From Herbidospora sakaeratensis (lineage in GTDB: Bacteria > Actinomycetota > Actinomycetes > Streptosporangiales > Streptosporangiaceae), in the NCBI RefSeq assembly GCF_001570525.1, contig NZ_BBXC01000018.1:41640-105639 (forward strand): 64,000 nt of DNA, in the 5' to 3' direction. The notes under the pieces are model-generated. The model did no database searches and was not told the origin of the DNA. It saw nothing but the letters and a program-made list of their open reading frames with translations. The position numbers were made by a program, and so were the translations under genes. Below are positions 52,451 through 61,379 of the stretch, piece after piece. How positions within the stretch are numbered: position 1 is the stretch's first letter; each line of letters begins with the position of its first letter.

Positions 52451-52801
52451 ATGCCGCAGTACGCCGTCATCATCCACTCGCCCGCCCCGGCCGACCCCGC
52501 GGCCCTGACGCCCGACTACCTCGCGCTGCTCGAACGCTACCCCGCACAGATCGAGGAACTCGGCGGCAAGGAGATCGCCGGCTTCGCCCTGGAGGCCGGC
52601 ACCACCGCCACCTCGATCCGCGGCGACGTCGTCACCGACGGCCCCTTCACCGAGGCCAAGGAGGTGGTGGCCGGCTTCTTCGTCCTGGAGGCCCCCGACC
52701 TGGACGTCGCCCTCGACATCGCCAAACTGAATCCGGCCTGCGCCGACGGCGGCGTGGAGGTCCGCCCGCTGTTCGCGTGGGCGCCCGACGGCCGGGCGTG
52801 A
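52451..52801 (+). CDS. YCII-related (DGPF) protein
   Basis: The 116-residue protein starts MPQYAVIIHSP and carries the name-giving DGPFTEAKEVVAGF motif of DGPF/YCII proteins. Such proteins are the constant genomic partners of ECF42 sigma factors. Their molecular role is unknown, though the fold resembles small dehydratase or isomerase-like proteins. ATG 52451 follows AAGGAG. The stop overlaps the sigma start in GTGA. Confidence 0.9.
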   Translation: MPQYAVIIHSPAPADPAALTPDYLALLERYPAQIEELGGKEIAGFALEAGTTATSIRGDVVTDGPFTEAKEVVAGFFVLEAPDLDVALDIAKLNPACADGGVEVRPLFAWAPDGRA

Positions 52802-54021
52802 ACGAGCTCGAGCGCGCGGTCGCCGACGCGCACCGTCGTGAGTGGGCCTTCGTGCTCGCCGCGACGGCGCGCGTCACCGGCGACCTCGACCTCGCCGAGG
52901 AGTGCGTCCAGGACGCCTACCTCGCCGCCCTGGACGCCTGGACGCGCGACGGCGTGCCGGGGAAACCGGGCGCCTGGCTGACCCGGACGGCCACCCGCAA
53001 GGCCCTGGACCTGCTGCGCAGGGACAAGGTCTTCCGGGCGAAGATGCCCCTGCTCGTCGAACCGGACCCGGAAATGGACCTGACCGACGCGACGGACGAG
53101 ATCCCCGACGACCGCCTTCGGCTGATCTTCACCTGCTGCCATCCGGCGCTGGCCCGCGAGGCCCAGGTGGCGCTGACCCTGCGGCTGGTGTGCGGGGTCG
53201 CCACGCCCGACATCTCCCGCGCCTTCCTGGTCTCCGAGCCGACCATGGCGGCCCGGCTGACCCGCGCCAAGAAGAAGATCGCCGCGGCCCGCATCCCCTA
53301 CCGGGTGCCCGGCCCGGCCGACCTGCCCGAGCGCCTCGACGCCGTGTTGTCGGTGATCCACCTGCTCTACACGACGGGCCACACCGCCCCCTCGGGCGCC
53401 GGGCTGGTCCGCGCCGACCTGGTCGAGCGCGCGATCACGCTGGCCCGCATGCTGCTGGCGCTGATGCCCGACGAGCCGGAGGTGCGCGGGCTGCTGGCGC
53501 TGCTGCTGCTCACCGACGCCCGCCGGGCCGCCCGGACCGACGCCGAGGGGCGGCTCGTCCTGCTGGCAGACCAGGACCGCTCGCTCTGGGACCACGCCGC
53601 CATCGCCGAGGGCCGCGACCTGGCCGTGGCCGCCTTCCGGACCGGCCGGGTGGGCCGCTACGCCGTCCAGGCCGCCATCGCCTCGCTGCACGCCGTCACC
53701 CCGACCGACTGGCCGCAGGTGGTCGGGCTGTACGACCTCCTCCTGCGGATCTGGCCCTCTCCCGTGGTGGCCCTCAACCGGGCGGTCGCGGTCGCCATGG
53801 CCGACGGCCCGGAGACGGCGCTGGCCGAGGTCGAGCGGCTGGCCGCCGACGACCGGCTGGCCGGATACCACTACCTGCCGGCGGTCCGGGCCGACCTGCT
53901 GCGCCGCCTGTCGCGCTTCGAGGAGGCCGCCGACGCCTACCGCGCGGCCATCGCGCTGGCCGACAACGACGCCGAGAGGGAGTTCCTGCAATCCCGGCTC
54001 GCCGAGGTCGTCAGCGGGTGA
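52798..54021 (+). CDS. ECF sigma factor, group ECF42
   Basis: The 407-residue protein has an ECF sigma-2 region (LAEECVQDAYLAALDAW), a sigma-4 HTH (TPDISRAFLVSEPTMAARLTRAKKKI) and a long C-terminal extension (about 180-407) with helical TPR-like repeats. That extension and a YCII partner define ECF42. It needs no classical anti-sigma factor, and the extension is thought to control it. The start is GTG 52798. Confidence 0.92.
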   Translation: MNELERAVADAHRREWAFVLAATARVTGDLDLAEECVQDAYLAALDAWTRDGVPGKPGAWLTRTATRKALDLLRRDKVFRAKMPLLVEPDPEMDLTDATDEIPDDRLRLIFTCCHPALAREAQVALTLRLVCGVATPDISRAFLVSEPTMAARLTRAKKKIAAARIPYRVPGPADLPERLDAVLSVIHLLYTTGHTAPSGAGLVRADLVERAITLARMLLALMPDEPEVRGLLALLLLTDARRAARTDAEGRLVLLADQDRSLWDHAAIAEGRDLAVAAFRTGRVGRYAVQAAIASLHAVTPTDWPQVVGLYDLLLRIWPSPVVALNRAVAVAMADGPETALAEVERLAADDRLAGYHYLPAVRADLLRRLSRFEEAADAYRAAIALADNDAEREFLQSRLAEVVSG

Positions 54022-54523
54022 CGAGCCCCTCCAGCCGGTCGAGCCACCCCTCATGGACGCGCCCGAAGGGCTCCCGCCGCTCGGCGACCGCGTCCATGAG
54101 CCATTCGGCGGCCCGTTCGGCCTGCTCGACGACGTCGGGCGGGTAGCCGAACCGCACCTGGTGGTCTTCGAACTCGTCGGCGTCGTCGAGGAAGATGCGC
54201 CCGTTGGTCTTGCGGATCACGTCGAGGTCGAGGTCGATCATGGTGATGTCGACGTCGGAGACGACCGGGACGGTCGTCACGTCGACGTAGACCTCGGTCT
54301 CGTGGGGGTAGGCGTTGAACGAGGCCGCCCACCACGCGTTCCGGGGGAACAACATGACGAACGGGAACTCGTAGACGAACTTCGGTTCATGCCCCTTGCG
54401 GCCCACGATCCCCTTGCGGTGGCCCGTCCAGACGCCGTGCTCGTCTTCGCCGAGAAGGACGCCGGGGAAGTTCCAGTGGAGGGATTCGTCGTACTTGCGG
54501 TAAACGATCGCCAGGTCCGTCAC
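54011..54523 (-). CDS. DUF402 family protein
   Basis: The 170-residue protein has the DUF402 pattern (LAIVYRKYDESLHWNF, ITMIDLDLDVIRKTNGRIFLDDADEFEDH), with conserved acidic residues that bind metal in this nucleotide-phosphatase-like family (FomD, SC4828). I chose GTG 54523. A longer frame from 54577 would cross the start of the divergent regulator. It overlaps the sigma gene end by 11 bp, convergent. Its substrate is unknown. Confidence 0.85.
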   Translation of the reverse strand: MTDLAIVYRKYDESLHWNFPGVLLGEDEHGVWTGHRKGIVGRKGHEPKFVYEFPFVMLFPRNAWWAASFNAYPHETEVYVDVTTVPVVSDVDITMIDLDLDVIRKTNGRIFLDDADEFEDHQVRFGYPPDVVEQAERAAEWLMDAVAERREPFGRVHEGWLDRLEGLVTR

Positions 54524-54563
54524 GTCATCCGACCCTAACCGAAGGTGCGACAGAATCGGAGGT

Positions 54564-57500
54564 ATGCGTTTCGCCATTCTGGGCCCCCTCGACGTGCGCC
54601 GCGACGACGGCACCCCCGTCGAGCTGACCGGCCCGCGCGGACGCACCCTCCTGGCCGCCCTCGCCCTCGACGCCGGCCGGGTCGTGCCGGCCGCCCGCCT
54701 CATCGACGTCCTCTACGGCGCGACGCCCCCCGCCGGGGCGGCCAACGCCCTCCAGGCCCAGGTCAGCAGGCTCCGCACCGCCCTGGGCGGGCACATCTCC
54801 CACACCCCGGCGGGCTACCGCCTCGACACCGACCCCGGCGACGTCGACGCCCACCGCTTCGAACGCCTCACGGCCGAACACCGCTTCGCGGAGGCCCTGG
54901 CCCTGTGGCGCGGCCCGGCCCTCGACGGCCTCCCCGAGACGCTGCACCACGCCGCCGCCCGGCTGACGGAACTGCACCTCACGGCCTACCTGGGCCTGGT
55001 CGACGCCGACCCCGCGTCTCCATCCCTGCTGACCGGCACCGCGACCGTCCCGGGCCTGCCCGGGATGATCGCCCGCCACCCGCTCCACGAGGGCCTGCGC
55101 GCCCGCCACATCACGCTCCTGGCCGCCGCGGGCCGCCCCGCCGAGGCGCTGACCGCCTACGAGGAGGCCCGCCGCCTCCTCGACGAGGAACTCGGCGCGA
55201 CCCCGTCGGCCGAACTGACGGCGGCCTACCTGTCGGTGCTGCGCGGCGAGACCACAGCCGCATCGGCGGCGCCGGAGGCGGCGGAGCCGGGTCCGGCGCC
55301 CGAGCGCGTCGGGGTGCCCGTGCTCTTCACCGGGCTGGTCGGGCGGGACACCGAGCTCGCCGCCATCAGGGAGATGATGGCCACCGCCCGTCTGGTCACC
55401 CTGACCGGCCCCGGCGGCACCGGCAAGACACGGCTGGCCGCCGAGGCCTGCGCCCACGCCGTCTCCTCCGTCTACTTCGTCGAGCTCGCCCCGCTGGCCG
55501 ACGCGGGCGAGGTGCCCCAAACCGTGCTCAGCACCCTCGGCCTGCGGGAGGGCCGGCTGCTCGCGCAGGGCGCCCAGCCCGTCGCCGACCCGGTCGACCG
55601 CATCGTGGCCGGGATCGGCGACCGCCCGATGCTCATCGTGCTCGACAACTGCGAGCACCTCGTCGAGGCCGTGGCCGCCTTCGCCGGACGGCTGCTGGCC
55701 GCCTGCCCGGGGTTGCGCATCCTGGCCACCAGCCGCGAACCCCTCGCCATCGCCGCCGAACGGTTGTGCCCGATCCCGCCGCTGGCCCTCCCGCCGTCGG
55801 GGGTCGACCCCGCCGACGCCCTCTCCTACCCTTCGGTACGCCTGTTCGCCGACCGCGCCGCCGCCGTGCGGCCGGGCTTCTGGGAGGCGGCCGACGCGGG
55901 CGAACTCGACGCCGTCATCCGGATCTGCCGCGCCCTCGACGGGCTGCCGCTCGCCATCGAACTGGCCGCGGCCCGGGTCCGCACACTCCCGGTGACCGAC
56001 ATCGCCGACGCCACCGACCCGTTCGCGGTGCTGGCGCGCGGCAGCCGGACCGCCGAACCACGCCACCGCACCCTCCGGGCCGTGATCGCCTGGAGCTGGG
56101 ACCTGCTCGACAACGACGAACGCACCCTCGCCCGCCGCCTGACCGTCTTCCGCGGCGGCGCGACCCTCAAGGCGGCGCAGGAGGTCTGCGGGCTGCCCCG
56201 CCACGACGTGCTCGACCTGCTCGCGGGCCTGGCCGACAAGTCGCTCGTCGAGGTCGCCGGCACCCACTACCGCATGCTCGACACCATCCGGGCGTTCTGC
56301 GCCGAGCAACTGGCCGAGGCGGGCGAGGAGGAACACTTCCGGCAGGCCCACGCCGGCTACTTCCGCGACTTCGCGCTGGCCGCCGACCCCCACCTGCGCA
56401 CCGGCGACCAGCTCGAATGGCTGCGCCGCATGGACGCCGACCACGAGAACATGCTGGCCGCCCTGCGCCACGCCGGCCCCGACGACGCCCTGCTGCTCTA
56501 TTCCGGCCTGACCGGCTACTGGTGGCTGCGCGGCCTGCGCAGCGAGTCGATCGCCTCCGCCACCGAGCTGCTGGCCCGCCTGGGCCCGCAGGCCGAGGTG
56601 ACCGAGGAGTTCGCGGTGTGCGTGCTGAGCGCCGTCGTCGGCGGCCACGCCGACCCCGTGCTGCGCGCCCAGCTCGACCGCGTCCGCGGCTGGCTCGACG
56701 GCTTCCGGGCGCCGAACCGCCAGCCGTTGTTGTGGGTGCTCTGGTCGCAGGCCGTCGGCCCGCCCGACCCGGCGACGGCCGACGAGCTGATCGCCGTCCA
56801 GGCCACCTACGACCTCGACCCGTGGACCCGCTCGTTGTCGCGGTTCGGCTGGGGCCTGCTGGCCCTCTTCGAGGGCGACCACGTGCGGGCCGAGGAGAAC
56901 CTCAGGCCCGCGCTGGCCGGTTTCACCACGATCGGCGACCGCTGGGCCATGTCGATGGCCACGACCGGCCTGGCCGAGATCGCCGAATGGACCGGCCGCC
57001 GCGACGAGGCCCTCGCCCTCATCGACCGGGCCCTCACCCTCCTCCAGGCGCTCGGCACCACCGTCGACATCGCCGAACTACTGTGCCGCCGGGCCCAGAA
57101 CCGGCTCGTGTTGTCCGAAGGACCGGGCCCCGACCTGCGGGCCGCCGCCCGCGCCGACTTCACCCGCGCCGCAGAGCTGGCCCGCGCCGCCGGCGCCGTC
57201 GAGATGGACGGCCGCGCCCGCCTCGGCCTGGCCGACCTGGCCCGCCTCCACGGCTCTCTCGAGGAGGCCCGCGAGCTGGCCGAACAGGTGCTGGCCGACC
57301 TGGGCGGCGACTGGTTCAGCCTCGACGAGATCCGCGTCGCCGCCAACCTCACCCTGGGCTGGATCGCCTACGCCGAAGACGACCCCGACCGCGCCGAGTT
57401 CCACCACCGCCAGGCCCTGTCGTCGGTGTACGTCCAGCGCAACCGCCTCCAGGCCGCCCGGGTGACCGAGGGCCTGGCCGGCGCGGTCCTCCTCCGCGAC

Positions 57501-57707
57501 GACCCGGCGGGCGCGGCGGCCCTCCTCGGCATCAGCACGGCGCTGCGCGAGGGCGTGCCCAGCGACGAACCCGACCCCACACGCCTGGCCGCCCGCTGCC
57601 GCGCCGCCCTCGGCGAGGCCGGCTACACGGCCGCCCACACGCGCGGCCTGCTGATGCCGCGCGACCGGCTGATCCCCGTCGTGCTGGAACTCGCCCCGCC
57701 CGGCTGA
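54564..57707 (+). CDS. SARP/AfsR-like regulator with NTPase domain
   Basis: The 1047-residue protein has an OmpR-type winged helix (about 1-90), a bacterial transcriptional activation domain (about 95-230), an NTPase with Walker A GPGGTGKTRL and LIVLDNCEH (about 255-520), and a long TPR-like C-terminal half. This layout is the AfsR/large SARP class that activates secondary metabolism genes by binding direct repeats. ATG 54564 follows ATCGGAGG. Six phased GTCAGC repeats lie right after it, before an exporter gene. Confidence 0.9.
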   Translation: MRFAILGPLDVRRDDGTPVELTGPRGRTLLAALALDAGRVVPAARLIDVLYGATPPAGAANALQAQVSRLRTALGGHISHTPAGYRLDTDPGDVDAHRFERLTAEHRFAEALALWRGPALDGLPETLHHAAARLTELHLTAYLGLVDADPASPSLLTGTATVPGLPGMIARHPLHEGLRARHITLLAAAGRPAEALTAYEEARRLLDEELGATPSAELTAAYLSVLRGETTAASAAPEAAEPGPAPERVGVPVLFTGLVGRDTELAAIREMMATARLVTLTGPGGTGKTRLAAEACAHAVSSVYFVELAPLADAGEVPQTVLSTLGLREGRLLAQGAQPVADPVDRIVAGIGDRPMLIVLDNCEHLVEAVAAFAGRLLAACPGLRILATSREPLAIAAERLCPIPPLALPPSGVDPADALSYPSVRLFADRAAAVRPGFWEAADAGELDAVIRICRALDGLPLAIELAAARVRTLPVTDIADATDPFAVLARGSRTAEPRHRTLRAVIAWSWDLLDNDERTLARRLTVFRGGATLKAAQEVCGLPRHDVLDLLAGLADKSLVEVAGTHYRMLDTIRAFCAEQLAEAGEEEHFRQAHAGYFRDFALAADPHLRTGDQLEWLRRMDADHENMLAALRHAGPDDALLLYSGLTGYWWLRGLRSESIASATELLARLGPQAEVTEEFAVCVLSAVVGGHADPVLRAQLDRVRGWLDGFRAPNRQPLLWVLWSQAVGPPDPATADELIAVQATYDLDPWTRSLSRFGWGLLALFEGDHVRAEENLRPALAGFTTIGDRWAMSMATTGLAEIAEWTGRRDEALALIDRALTLLQALGTTVDIAELLCRRAQNRLVLSEGPGPDLRAAARADFTRAAELARAAGAVEMDGRARLGLADLARLHGSLEEARELAEQVLADLGGDWFSLDEIRVAANLTLGWIAYAEDDPDRAEFHHRQALSSVYVQRNRLQAARVTEGLAGAVLLRDDPAGAAALLGISTALREGVPSDEPDPTRLAARCRAALGEAGYTAAHTRGLLMPRDRLIPVVLELAPPG

Positions 57708-57711
57708 GCCC

Positions 57712-57770
57712 GTCAGCGGCCGGTCAGCGCGCCGTCAGCGGCGTCAGCCGGTGGTCAGCGGCGGGTCAGC
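57712..57770 (+). promoter_or_regulatory. Six phased GTCAGC direct repeats
   Basis: GTCAGC occurs at 57712, 57723, 57734, 57743, 57754 and 57765. Spacings are 11, 11, 9, 11 and 11 bp, so the array is two triplets each in exact 11-bp phase. SARP proteins bind heptamer repeats spaced 11 bp on one DNA face. The array ends 21 bp before the DHA2 exporter start, which leaves little room for a leader, so the message may be leaderless. Confidence 0.7.
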
Positions 57771-57791
57771 GGCCCGGACCAGCCTGGGGTC

Positions 57792-59354
57792 ATGACTTCC
57801 ACCACCCCCGCCGCCGCCGGGAAGAAGTGGGGCACGCTGGTCATCTCGTGCCTCGCGATGCTGCTGCTCGCCCTTGACGTCACCGTTCTCCACCTGGCCA
57901 CCCCGAAGCTGGTCGAGGACATGACCCCGTCCGCGACCCAGGTGCTCTGGATCCTGGACGTCTACGGCTTCGCCCTGGCCGGTCTGCTGATCACCTTCGG
58001 CAACATCGGCGACCGCGTCGGGCGCAAGAAGCTGCTGCTGATCGGCACGGTGGCGTTCGGCGCCGCCTCCGCGCTGACCGCCTACGCGCCGACCCCCGAA
58101 CTGCTGATCGCCGCCCGCGCCCTGCTGGGCGTGGCCGGGGCGACGATCATGCCGTCGACCTTGTCGATCATCCGGAACGTGTTCACCGATCCGAAGGAGC
58201 GCACCACCGCCGTCGGCATCTGGAGCAGCGTCTCGGCCCTCGGTTTCGCCATCGGCCCGGTGGTCGGCGGCGCTCTGCTCGACCACTTCTGGTGGGGTTC
58301 GGTGTTCCTGATCAACGTCCCCATCACGATCGTGCTGGTCGTCTTCGGCGCGTTCGTCCTGCCGGAGTCGCGCAACCCGAACCCGGGCCGCCTCGACGTC
58401 GTCAGCGTCCCGCTGTCCATCGTCGGCGTCATCTCCTTCGTGTACGCCGTCAAGGTCGCCGCCCACGACGGCCTCGCCGAACCGGCCGTCTGGATCTCCG
58501 CCGCGCTCGGCCTGATCACCATGGTCGTGTTCGTCCGCCGCCAGACCCGGCTGGCCGAGCCCCTGATCGACGTGCGGCTGTTCCGGGTGCGCGCCTTCTC
58601 CGGCGCCGTCGGCGCCAACGTGGCCGTCATCTTCGGCACGTTGTCGATCTCGGTGGCCTTCGCCCAGTACTTCCAGCTCGTGCGGGGCTGGTCGCCGCTG
58701 ATCTCGGGCCTGGCCGGGCTGCCCGGCGGCATCGGCGCCGCCATCGCCGGCGGCCTGGCGGGCACCCTGATCATGGCGCTCGGCCGGGCCAAGACGGTCG
58801 CCCTGGGCCTGTTCCTGACCTCGGTCGGCTTCTTCCTCTACGGCCTGGTCGACGTCGACACCAGCTACGGCTTCATGCTGCTGCCAATGATCGTCGCGGG
58901 CCTCGGCATGGGCTTCACCTTCGCCGTGACCAACGACACGATCATCGCCTCGGTCCCCCGCGAACGCGCCGGCGCCGCCTCCGCCATCTCCGAGACGGCC
59001 ACCGAGGTCGGCGGCGCCCTCGGCATCGCGGTGCTGGGCAGCGTGCTCGGCGGCCTCTACACCGCCAACCTCGCCGTGCCCGCCGGAATCCCGGCGGAGG
59101 CGGCCCACGTGGCCGGGGAGTCGCTGGGCGGGGCGGTCCACGTGGCGTCCCAGCTACCGGCCTCACTCGGCGCCCAGCTCCTGGACGCCGCCCAGCGCAC
59201 CTTCGTCGACTCGATGCACGCGACCCTCGTGGTCGGCGGCGTCTCGATGATCGTGCTGGCGGGCGCGTGCCTGTGGTCCCTGCGCGGCACCCCGAAGGAG
59301 ATCCCCGAGGTCATCCGCGACGACACCGGCCGAGTCGAGGAGCCAGTGGGCTGA
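57792..59354 (+). CDS. MFS drug exporter, DHA2 family (14 TM)
   Basis: The 520-residue protein has 14 hydrophobic segments, the MFS motif GNIGDRVGRKKLLL and the antiporter motif C block ALGFAIGPVVGGAL. It starts LDVTVLHLATPKL, as QacA/SmvA proteins do. It should pump lipophilic cations or antibiotics using protons. It lies just after the SARP-like regulator and its phased repeats, which probably control it. A hairpin terminator follows. Confidence 0.9.
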   Translation: MTSTTPAAAGKKWGTLVISCLAMLLLALDVTVLHLATPKLVEDMTPSATQVLWILDVYGFALAGLLITFGNIGDRVGRKKLLLIGTVAFGAASALTAYAPTPELLIAARALLGVAGATIMPSTLSIIRNVFTDPKERTTAVGIWSSVSALGFAIGPVVGGALLDHFWWGSVFLINVPITIVLVVFGAFVLPESRNPNPGRLDVVSVPLSIVGVISFVYAVKVAAHDGLAEPAVWISAALGLITMVVFVRRQTRLAEPLIDVRLFRVRAFSGAVGANVAVIFGTLSISVAFAQYFQLVRGWSPLISGLAGLPGGIGAAIAGGLAGTLIMALGRAKTVALGLFLTSVGFFLYGLVDVDTSYGFMLLPMIVAGLGMGFTFAVTNDTIIASVPRERAGAASAISETATEVGGALGIAVLGSVLGGLYTANLAVPAGIPAEAAHVAGESLGGAVHVASQLPASLGAQLLDAAQRTFVDSMHATLVVGGVSMIVLAGACLWSLRGTPKEIPEVIRDDTGRVEEPVG

Positions 59355-59364
59355 CACATCACGG

Positions 59365-59397
59365 GGAACGGCCCTCCTTCGGGGGAAGGGCCGTTCC
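59365..59397 (+). terminator. Hairpin terminator after the DHA2 exporter
   Basis: Perfect 11-bp arms GGAACGGCCCT and AGGGCCGTTCC flank an 11-base loop rich in G. It lies 10 bp after the exporter stop. Confidence 0.8.
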
Positions 59398-59427
59398 TCC
59401 ATGTACGACCTCTCGCCGGGACGGCCC

Positions 59428-59512
59428 GAGTCGGGTCGGCCCAGTCCGGTCGACCCAAATCGGGTCGCCCCGACTCCAGTCGCCTCAGGTCCGATCGGCC
59501 CCAGTTTGGTCG
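59428..59512. repeat. Degenerate 15-bp tandem repeat
   Basis: About six imperfect units of 14-16 bp follow one another. The first is GAGTCGGGTCGGCCC (59428-59442), then AGTCCGGTCGACCC, AAATCGGGTCGCCCC and further variants. They lie in the 301-bp gap between two terminators, so they are not in any gene. The rest of that gap (59513-59613) is G-rich and I see no other feature. Confidence 0.5.
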
Positions 59513-59613
59513 TTGCGGGGGCGGGCCCGAGCGGCTGGGTGGCGCCGGTTGCGGTGCGCGGGTGGGGCGGTGGTCGGGGTCGGGGTGGGCGGAGCCGTAA
59601 CGGAGCAAAAAGG

Positions 59614-59639
59614 AAGGCCCTTCCCGGGGGAAGGGCCTT
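59614..59639 (-). terminator. Rho-independent terminator of rnj
   Basis: Arms AAGGCCCTTCCC and GGGAAGGGCCTT (12 bp) are separated by two bases. On the minus strand, downstream of rnj, the stem is followed by CCTTTTTGCTCC, giving a run of five T. This is the most classical intrinsic terminator in the window. Confidence 0.85.
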
Positions 59640-59655
59640 GCCGTGTGCGGCGAGG

Positions 59656-61341
59656 TCAGACTTCGACGACGACCGGGATGATCATCGGGCGGCGGCGGTA
59701 GGTGTCGCTCACCCAGCGGCCGACGGTGCGGCGGACGACGCGGCGGATCTGCAGCACGTCGGCCACTCCCGCCGCGGCCGACTCCTGGAGCGCCTTCTCG
59801 ATCTGGGGGATCACCGCGTCGAGCGAGTCGGGGTCGATGCCCGATCCGCGCGCGGTGATCTCGGGGCCGCCCGTGAGGCGGCCGCTGGTCGAGTCGACGA
59901 CCACCACGATCGAGATGAAGCCCTCGTCGCCCAGGATGCGCCGGTCTTTCAGCGCCACCTCGGTGATGTCGCCGACCGAGGTGCCGTCGACGAAGACGTA
60001 ACCGGCCGGGACCGCGCCGACCACCTTCGCCTGCCCGTCGACCAGGTCGACCACGACCCCGTCTTCGGCGATGACGACGTTCTCGTCGGGCACCCCGGTG
60101 AGCCGCGCCAGCCGCGCGTGGGCCCGCAGGTGCCGCCATTCACCGTGAACAGGCATGAAGTTCGACGGCTTGGTGGCGTTGAGGACGTAGAGCAGCTCCC
60201 CGGCGGCGGCGTGACCCGACACGTGGACCAGCGCGTTGCCCTTGTGGACGACCTTCGCCCCCCACCGCGTCAGCCCGTTGATGACCTTGTTGACCGCCGT
60301 CTCGTTGCCCGGGACCAGCGACGACGCCAGCAGCACCGTGTCGCCCTCGGCGATGCGGATCGGGTGGTCGCGGTTGGCCATGCGCGACAGCGCCGCCATC
60401 GGCTCACCCTGCGAACCGGTGCAGATGAGCACGACGTCTTCCGGCGGCCACTCCTCGATCTCGCGCGAGTCGACCAGGATCCCGGCCGGCACCTTGAGAT
60501 AGCCGAGCTCCCGCGCGACGCCCATGTTGCGGACCATCGACCGCCCGATGAGGGCGATCTTGCGGCCGTGCTTCTGGGCCGAGTCGACCACCTGCTGCAC
60601 GCGGTGGATGTGGGAGGCGAAGCACGCCACGATGATGCGCTTGTCGGCCACCCGGATCACGTCGTCGATCACCGGCGCGATGTCGCGCTCGCTGGTGACG
60701 AACCCGGGCACCTCGGCGTTGGTCGAGTCGGACATCAGCAGGTCGACGCCCTCGGCGCCGAGCCGGGCGAACCCGCCCAGGTCGGTCAGCCGGCCGTCCA
60801 TCGGCAGCTGGTCCATCTTGAAGTCGCCGGTGTGCAGCACGATCCCGGCGGGCGTGCGCACGGCGACCGCCAGCGCGTCGGGGATCGAGTGGTTGACCGC
60901 GAAGAACTCGAGCTCGAACGGCCCGAACCGGCGCCGCTCCCCCTCGACGACCTCGACGGTCGTCGGCTGGATGCGGTGCTCGGTGAGCTTGGCCTCGATC
61001 AGCCCGAGCGTCAGCCGCGCCCCGACGAGCGGGATGTCGCGCCGCTCGCGCAGCAGGTAGGGCACCGCGCCGATGTGGTCTTCATGGGCGTGCGTCAGCA
61101 CGACGGCCTCGACGTGGTCGAGCCGGTCGCGGATGTATTCGAAGTCGGGCAGGATCAGATCGACTCCGGGCTGGTCGACCTCGGGGAACAGCACCCCGCA
61201 GTCGACGATCAGCAGACGGCCGTCGAATTCGAAGACCGCCATGTTCCGGCCGATCTCCCCGAGCCCGCCCAGGGCGACGATCCGCAAGCCTCCTTCGGGT
61301 AGCGGCGGAGGCGGACCGAGTTCCGGATGGGGATGACTCAT
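59656..61341 (-). CDS. rnj: Ribonuclease J
   Basis: The 561-residue protein is a metallo-beta-lactamase/beta-CASP ribonuclease. The zinc motif THAHEDHIGAVPYLL, the GDFK and DSTNAE blocks, and SGHAAAGEL in the C-terminal part match RNase J. It degrades and matures RNA from the 5' end and internally. ATG 61341 gives the usual short leader. It follows dapA on the same strand with a 38-bp gap that holds a weak CACCCC/GGGGTG hairpin. Confidence 0.93.
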   Translation of the reverse strand: MSHPHPELGPPPPLPEGGLRIVALGGLGEIGRNMAVFEFDGRLLIVDCGVLFPEVDQPGVDLILPDFEYIRDRLDHVEAVVLTHAHEDHIGAVPYLLRERRDIPLVGARLTLGLIEAKLTEHRIQPTTVEVVEGERRRFGPFELEFFAVNHSIPDALAVAVRTPAGIVLHTGDFKMDQLPMDGRLTDLGGFARLGAEGVDLLMSDSTNAEVPGFVTSERDIAPVIDDVIRVADKRIIVACFASHIHRVQQVVDSAQKHGRKIALIGRSMVRNMGVARELGYLKVPAGILVDSREIEEWPPEDVVLICTGSQGEPMAALSRMANRDHPIRIAEGDTVLLASSLVPGNETAVNKVINGLTRWGAKVVHKGNALVHVSGHAAAGELLYVLNATKPSNFMPVHGEWRHLRAHARLARLTGVPDENVVIAEDGVVVDLVDGQAKVVGAVPAGYVFVDGTSVGDITEVALKDRRILGDEGFISIVVVVDSTSGRLTGGPEITARGSGIDPDSLDAVIPQIEKALQESAAAGVADVLQIRRVVRRTVGRWVSDTYRRRPMIIPVVVEV

Positions 61342-61379
61342 GCGCGCACCCCGTGATCATGGGGTGTTGCCAGCAGCAC

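Noticed and set aside
54524-54577. Longer N terminus for the DUF402 protein
   Set aside because: It would overlap the start of the divergent SARP-like gene. The family pattern begins at the GTG at 54523.
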